Source of the DNA: Cryptomeria japonica
Lineage: Eukaryota; Streptophyta; Pinopsida; Cupressales; Cupressaceae
DNA: 64,000 nucleotides
Reading direction: 5' to 3'
NCBI RefSeq assembly: GCF_030272615.1
Contig: NC_081408.1
Location: forward strand, 769,757,336-769,821,335
Notes under the pieces: generated by a model
The model's database searches: none
Told to the model about the DNA's origin: nothing
What the model saw: only the letters and a program-made list of their open reading frames with translations
In this document: positions 58,845-64,000 of the stretch, one piece after another
How positions within the stretch are numbered: position 1 is the first letter of the stretch
How the letters are laid out: every line of letters begins with the position of its first letter
Program-made: the position numbers and the translations under genes

Positions 58845-60024
58845 TGTAGCGTCCTAAAATTGCGACACTTGCAATTTCGACTGCATTTGGGTCTTCACGA
58901 TGGTGACACAACACTGAACCTGAATGGAGACCCCGAAACCTGTTTGTGACATCAAAAACTGCATATTTTTGCACCTTGGCCTGATCCTTCCTTGCACCCT
59001 ACTGTCCCAGGAGGTGGGACCATGGCGCCCAGTGCCCTTGTCCCTGGCCCTATTTTGGGCCCAATCTCTTTTGGGCATCGGGTCTTCAAGTTGCAAATTG
59101 GAAAATAATCTTCCCAGGTCGGCCTAAGGTCGGAAAAATCAGTCTTTTAACCCTAATTGACAAGTATATAAACTACATTTCCCCTCCCAGAAAGGGGTAA
59201 GTGAAGCAAGTGCAAGAGGCGGAAGCGCTAGACAAACATTCAAACATTCAAGCATTCAAGCATTCCTTCAAGCAATTGAGCATTCTAAGTCTCCATTCAA
59301 GGCTAAGTGTTGCATTCAAGACAAGGATTCAACCATTGAAGAGGGGATCACATACAACATACAACAACATTACACCTTCGCATGTAAGAATACAAACATT
59401 CTTACAACAAGGTATCAGTACTTGTTTACATTACAAACATTTACATGTACAGCATTCTCATTTCTTGGTTAATTCCAAAACCGGGGTTTGACCTAAAGGC
59501 AAACCCCTAATCCCTAACCCCCAATTATCCTCTCTTTTCTGTGTGTAGGTTGCAGGTACGCGGCTGTAATTGAAGATCTGGAATCCTTGTGCAAAGACGA
59601 ACAGATCCCCCTTCGTTTCGCGGATTTTTCGGAGGACCGTGTGCACGCCGGGCGCCATCATCCCGTCAACTTTCGCTCAAATTTGCAGGACAGCATCGTC
59701 TCAACATTTTACTACTAATTTTAGGTCTGCAGCTTCATCCCATGTTTCTATTTCTGTCTGCAAATGAATCTTTCTTACTTTCACCTACACTCCTAATTCA
59801 ATCGTTCTATCTACATTCTTTACAAAAGAGGGTAGCCTTGTTGTTTCAACCCTTGAAACTCATTTAGAATACGATCTTGCATTCTGTGGGATTGGATCCT
59901 TGTGGGTTTCAACCCCTCTTTTGAATGTAAAGTCTCTCCTAAGTGAAAACCGTCAATCCTAGTGACCTCCTTTCTCTCTCCTTGGAGTGGGGGGAACACC
60001 TAGGGTTCGATTTTCCGCTTTACA
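58845..60024 (+). repeat. 5' LTR of a Tat-type Gypsy
   Basis: TGTAGCGTCC...CGCTTTACA, about 1,180 bp, GC-richer than its surroundings. TATA box TATATAAA at 59165-59172 followed by CAAACATTCAAACATTC repeats (59232-59275) in the presumed transcript leader. Ends are inferred from TG/CA and the following primer-binding site; the 3' LTR is outside the window. Confidence 0.7.
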
Positions 60025-60026
60025 TT

Positions 60027-60044
60027 TTGGTGAACCCGATGTGA
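60027..60044 (+). promoter_or_regulatory. Primer-binding site of the Tat-type element
   Basis: TGGTGAACCCGATGTGAA follows the LTR by two bases. It begins TGG as required for pairing with the CCA end of a tRNA. I could not decide which tRNA. Confidence 0.6.
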
Positions 60045-61216
60045 ACATCCTAATTTTGATTATTCATGGTTAGATCTGAAAAATTGGATTCCTTGATTAC
60101 ATTTCCATGTTTGATCTTTTGCAAATTTTAGAGGTTAATTGCATAAAAAACCCTAAATTTTCTTTTTAGTAATTGAGCTTGTGAAATGTTTAATTGTTAA
60201 TGCTTGTTTCAGATCTACCCTTCTATTGCAAATTGTCAATTCATATTTGTGCTTTAATTCTGAAAATTAAGTGGTTAAGTGTCAAAACCCTAATTTTTAA
60301 AACCCTCTTGATTCAACCTTTGACCAACAATTTCACTGATCAAAACACTTCCAAATCGGCTGTAACTTTGGATTCCACAACAAAATCATAATATATTTCA
60401 TCCCTGAAAATTTGGAAAAAAGTTGCGAGGACCGTGTGCACCCCGAGCGCCATTGTCCCCGACATTTTTTCTGAAATTTTGGGAGCTAGATCTTATTGTA
60501 TTTTTCTACTAAAATCCAGAATCTTGGTTGATTTCATCAATTCTAACACTTTCAAAATTAAAGTCAAAGTTGGTCTAGTGATTGCTTGGATTAAGGCTTC
60601 TAATCATTCAAAAATTGTTGAAATTGAAATTTTGTGTCAAAATTGTGTTCTTACTGTCCTAAATCTGAAAGGTGTGTTGGCATTCATTCAAAGTTTCAGT
60701 GCTTTATTCAAATTTTGCAATTTGTGACTTTTGAAATTAAGTGTTTAATTGCAACAACTTTGATTTCCGCTTTCAAAATTGAATTTTGCATGAAATTGAG
60801 TCAACTTTTAAATTTCAAAGCTTGCATTGCTCTTAGTATTCCCTCTAAAATCATAAAATTCAAAATTTCAGTTTCCCTCTCTTTTTCAAAATTCAAATTT
60901 TGCATTTTTCAACAATCTTGGTAGGGTTCAATTTTGAGATTGCAACTTTAATTTGGCCTATCTACAGATCGTAAAATCACTCAATTTTTTTAGATTAGCT
61001 TTAAAATCATCATAACTTTCATCCCTGAAAATTTTGAAAAAAGTTGCGAGGACCGTGTGCACTCCGTTCGCCACGGTCCCTGACATTTTTTCCGAAATTT
61101 CGGGAGATTGTCGTGATTCCATTTAACAGCTTAAATCTAGGAGATTGGCTGATTTTATTGAAATTTGCTACCTCTAAATTCGAAAATAAATTCAAAATCT
61201 TCTCTCTCTCTAGTGC
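60045..61216 (+). other. Leader of the Tat-type element with an internal duplication
   Basis: Non-coding. A block of about 90 bp at 60397-60487 (starting TTTCATCCCTGAAAATTT, containing GCGAGGACCGTGTGCAC) recurs at 61017-61110. Its core also occurs in the LTR at about 59631-59668. Confidence 0.75.
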
Positions 61217-62605
61217 ATGAGTTTTACAACAATAAGCCCTACTTACACTATTCCCGTTAGACGAAGCCTTAGAATTAAGTCTTTCCAAGGTTTAATTACC
61301 GAGGAGATGGAACCTAATTTGAATAGCCTTTTTAACGAGGACATGGGTAATTCCTCTAATCCTCCTAATGATGAAGAAGCTCTCCATGAGGTTTCTGTAG
61401 AACAACTTTCGAAATTGGATAACCAATTTGATGATTTTCAGCAATGGATGTCTCAAGAATACCCCGATAGTCAAGCTCTTTCATTACTTGAGGGTCTAAA
61501 ATGTATGGTTCAAAGTGATAAGAATGGAATTGATATTTTGCGTGGTATTGCACACATTGTGGATTCGAATGTGATGCCTATGAAGAGTTGTGCTGAAACT
61601 TTAGGTTATACACAACCTCCCACTCAAGTCAATCATTCTATTCCTTTGACAACTTCTATTGCTAGCATACCTACCTTTACATCAAACATAATGACCACTT
61701 CAATACAAGACATTCTACCTATGATCACAAGTCATGGGGGCAATCCTTCCTCTTCAGTCAACCCTCTTCCTTCATTTAATCTGACTTCTTCATTCATTCC
61801 TTCAATGAGTGTTCCTATTATATCTTCACAAATGAACATGGCACAAGGGGGCAATTCGTTTAATCATTCCATTCCTCCTTGTGGTGCTCCTCTTTTCCAA
61901 TCATCTCCTATGACTAACCATCATAGTGTCCCGCCACCTTACTCTCAATCAATACCTTCTTTCAATAACATAATACCTCCATCACAATCTAACACGTCTA
62001 ATATGAACTCTTCGACTGAAGCGACCATTAACAATCTTGCACAAACTGTCTCTTCTCTACAACAACAAATTGCTTCTATGAATCAATCTAAGTTTAGTGT
62101 GCCCACATTTGATGTTGCGAGCCCACTTTCTCTTGACATTGTTCGAGCTATCCCTCCTAAGCATGTTGAAATCCCGCAGTTGGAGCTTTATAATGGTAAA
62201 GGTGATCCTCTAACACATGTTAAGACTTTTCAAACAATATGTACTGATTTTGCTCATGACCAAAGGTTGCTTGCAAAACTGTCTACTAGAACATTAAGAG
62301 ATAAGGCTCTACAATGGTATTGCTCGTTGCCTTCATATTCTATTACTTCTTTCCAACAACTTGCAAATGCTTTTATTCAACAATTTCAAAACAATATAGG
62401 TCCTAAAGTTACTTTGATTGATTTAATGCATTGTAAACAAGGTGTTAAAGAAAAAGTGACTGATTTCATTGGTAGATATAAGCATTTGTGTGCTCAAATT
62501 TCTTTTCTAGTACCTGGCAATGATATTCAAAGAATTTTTATTTCTAATTTACAAAAAGATATTAGAGAAAAACTTCTGTTTTCTGAGTTTACTTCTTTCC
62601 AATAG
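61217..62605 (+). pseudogene. Tat-type gag
   Basis: ATG 61217 opens 462 codons. The N-terminal 290 residues are Ser/Pro/Asn-rich and low-complexity (QPPTQVNHSIP, PPPYSQSIPSFNN). A coiled segment follows (TINNLAQTVSSLQQQIASM), then the capsid-like retrotransposon-gag core: IPQLELYNGKGDPLTHVKTF, DKALQWYCSLPSYSITSFQ, GVKEKVTDFIGRYKHLCAQ. A TAG at 62603-62605 interrupts it in frame; reading continues without break behind it (LCATLHNYQLTVSQME). The stop is either a recent CAG-to-TAG change or a programmed gag stop; its position inside conserved gag sequence favours mutation. Confidence 0.85.
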
Positions 62606-64000
62606 TTGTGTGCAACTCTTCACAATTATCAACTGACTGTGAGTCAAATGGAACAAGCAAATCCTATGGCTCCGAGTGATAAGGGTGATAGTAGTCAACA
62701 ACCATTTGGGAAGTCTAAACCGAACAGAGAGTTCGTTAAATTCAATGAAAACATCATCAACAACAATGTGAATGCAGCATCAGGTGTGCCTCCTATTTCT
62801 AAGTTTTTCAAGAAAGAAAGAAAGTTTACTCCTTTGAATGAATCATTGCATAGTATTATGAATAAGTTATTAGAACAAAATGTGCTTACTCTCCCTCCTG
62901 TAAAGCAAATAGATCCTGCAAAGATTAATTCACCCTATTTTGATAACAAATCTTTTTGTCAATTTCATCATCAACCTGGGCATGATACTGAAAAATGTTT
63001 TGCTTTAAAGGGTAAAATTCAAGATCTTATTGATAATAATACTATCTCTGTTTCTGGTGTGAATGATAAAGGCAACACATCTGTAGCTCCTCCTAACCAA
63101 AATCTTAAGATTTTTACTAATCCATTACCTTCTCATACCTCTAATGCCATTGAGACTAATGATTCCTCTTTCTCATCTGATGGTCTTGTGTCTATGACTC
63201 CGAATGTGATTAACTTTGTAGAGCAGCAGAAAATCCCTAAAGAACCTTCCATCACATTTGATTCTAGTGAAACTATCAGGGCACCTGATGGTCCTTTATA
63301 TATAGTTGCAAAAGTCAAGAATACACCTTGCCATGGAGTGCTTATTGATCCTTCTTGCATGGTTAATGTTATTACTGAAGAATTTCTCTTTACTTTACAA
63401 TTGAATCAAGTGATCTATGATGAAACAAATGTGGTTGTGAAATTATTTGATGCATTTTCTTCTCCTGCAATTGGTTCTATTACATTACCTATTGAGGTCC
63501 ATAACAAATCCCTTGATGTGAACTTTGCTATTATTCCTTCATCCGAACAATTTCGTGTGAAGCTAGGCTATCCTTGGCTATCTTCCATGAAAGCTATTGC
63601 TTCTCCTATTCACAAGTGTTTGAAATTTCCCCATAATGGTGAAGTTGTTGCTATCAATCATAGTCTCTTTAAACCAACTGAAAGAACTTCTAGCGTTCCT
63701 AGTGATTATTTTTGGCCTAAACAATTCCAATCTCTTCCGCCGCGAAGTGATCATCTTTTCAAATCTTATCAAAAGTGGAAAAAAGATATGATCCTATCTC
63801 TAAGTGAACCTAGAACACCCAAACTTGATATTCCTATCATTCTTGAGAAGGAAATTCTTCCTTTGAAAGATAAAACTAATGTCTTTCCTCAAGAAGATTC
63901 CCAACCCATTCCTATGGATGTGACTATGCCTATATCTAATAAACTTCCTAAAAGTAGACCTATACCTCCTCGTCATGATGGACTTGGTCTCCTTCCTAAA
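62606..64000 (+). CDS. Tat-type gag C-terminus, protease and start of RT region (partial)
   Basis: Same frame as gag and open to the window end. Order: a zinc-binding variant CQFHHQPGHDTEKCFALKG at about 62955-63010, followed by KIQDLIDNN; linker; a retropepsin-like domain with CHGVLIDPSCMVNVITEEF at about 63330-63390; LPIEVHNKSLDVNFAIIPS; and YPWLSSMKAIASPIHKCLKF with FPHNGEVVAINH. The last is typical of Tat/Ogre-type Gypsy elements. In the protease, the D is kept but the usual D-x-G-S is D-P-S-C. The frame ends at PPRHDGLGLLPK; RT would follow outside the window. Confidence 0.82.
   Translation, partial: MCATLHNYQLTVSQMEQANPMAPSDKGDSSQQPFGKSKPNREFVKFNENIINNNVNAASGVPPISKFFKKERKFTPLNESLHSIMNKLLEQNVLTLPPVKQIDPAKINSPYFDNKSFCQFHHQPGHDTEKCFALKGKIQDLIDNNTISVSGVNDKGNTSVAPPNQNLKIFTNPLPSHTSNAIETNDSSFSSDGLVSMTPNVINFVEQQKIPKEPSITFDSSETIRAPDGPLYIVAKVKNTPCHGVLIDPSCMVNVITEEFLFTLQLNQVIYDETNVVVKLFDAFSSPAIGSITLPIEVHNKSLDVNFAIIPSSEQFRVKLGYPWLSSMKAIASPIHKCLKFPHNGEVVAINHSLFKPTERTSSVPSDYFWPKQFQSLPPRSDHLFKSYQKWKKDMILSLSEPRTPKLDIPIILEKEILPLKDKTNVFPQEDSQPIPMDVTMPISNKLPKSRPIPPRHDGLGLLPK

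Noticed and set aside
58854-59127. Short ORFs on both strands at the Tat LTR start
   Set aside because: They lie in the LTR, upstream of the TATA box, and overlap each other antisense; chance frames in GC-richer sequence.

Overview
The window reads as intergenic DNA from a land plant with a large, repeat-dense genome. I lean to a gymnosperm, on overall character only: AT-rich background, old nested LTR retrotransposons, a chromodomain Ty3/Gypsy element, a Tat-type Gypsy, Ty1/Copia and LINE remnants. I found no intact host gene, tRNA, rRNA or CRISPR array. Nearly every coding stretch belongs to a mobile element and carries stop codons.

Layout. 1-763: edge of a transposase-like gene. 780-1672: array of foldback repeats. 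1831-5157: 3' half of a Copia-class retroelement with zinc knuckles, a long unknown ORF region and a 3' LTR. 5158-8180: decayed Gypsy gag pieces and an unrecognised degraded coding stretch. 8487-10137: retroposon with a target duplication. 10154-11677 and 21386-21713: AT-rich dispersed repeat, split by a 9.7-kb DNA transposon (11678-21385) that encodes a DDE-type transposase and a convergent second gene. 21714-50440: a LINE interrupted by a four-level nest. 50658-52696: second, inverted copy of the 8487 retroposon family. 52713-58844: minisatellites, a second copy of the AT-rich repeat (it preserves the empty site of the DNA transposon) and unassigned DNA. 58845-64000: 5' LTR, leader, gag and start of pol of a Tat-type Gypsy, cut by the window end.

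The nest. LINE (21714-23528 and 49574-50440) contains a minus-strand Copia (23529-49573). The Copia contains a non-autonomous LTR element (27026-35072). Its right LTR contains a chromodomain Gypsy (37828-49465), which contains a solo LTR (43362-44257). Target duplications of 5 bp (CAAAC, CCTAT, GATAC) fix three of these insertions exactly; the Copia boundary duplication is degenerate.

The two most unusual objects are the DNA transposon and the two-gene LTR element. The DNA transposon has degenerate 26-bp terminal repeats, a TATT target duplication, clusters of a GC-rich palindrome near both ends, and a transposase that resembles a family I remember from animals. The LTR element has no protease, integrase or reverse transcriptase; it carries a coiled-coil/multi-zinc-knuckle protein and an unknown protein of about 1,119 codons. 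Both of its reading frames are free of frameshifts, and every internal stop can be explained by one C-to-T or G-to-A change. All family assignments come from reading motifs; no database search was possible.
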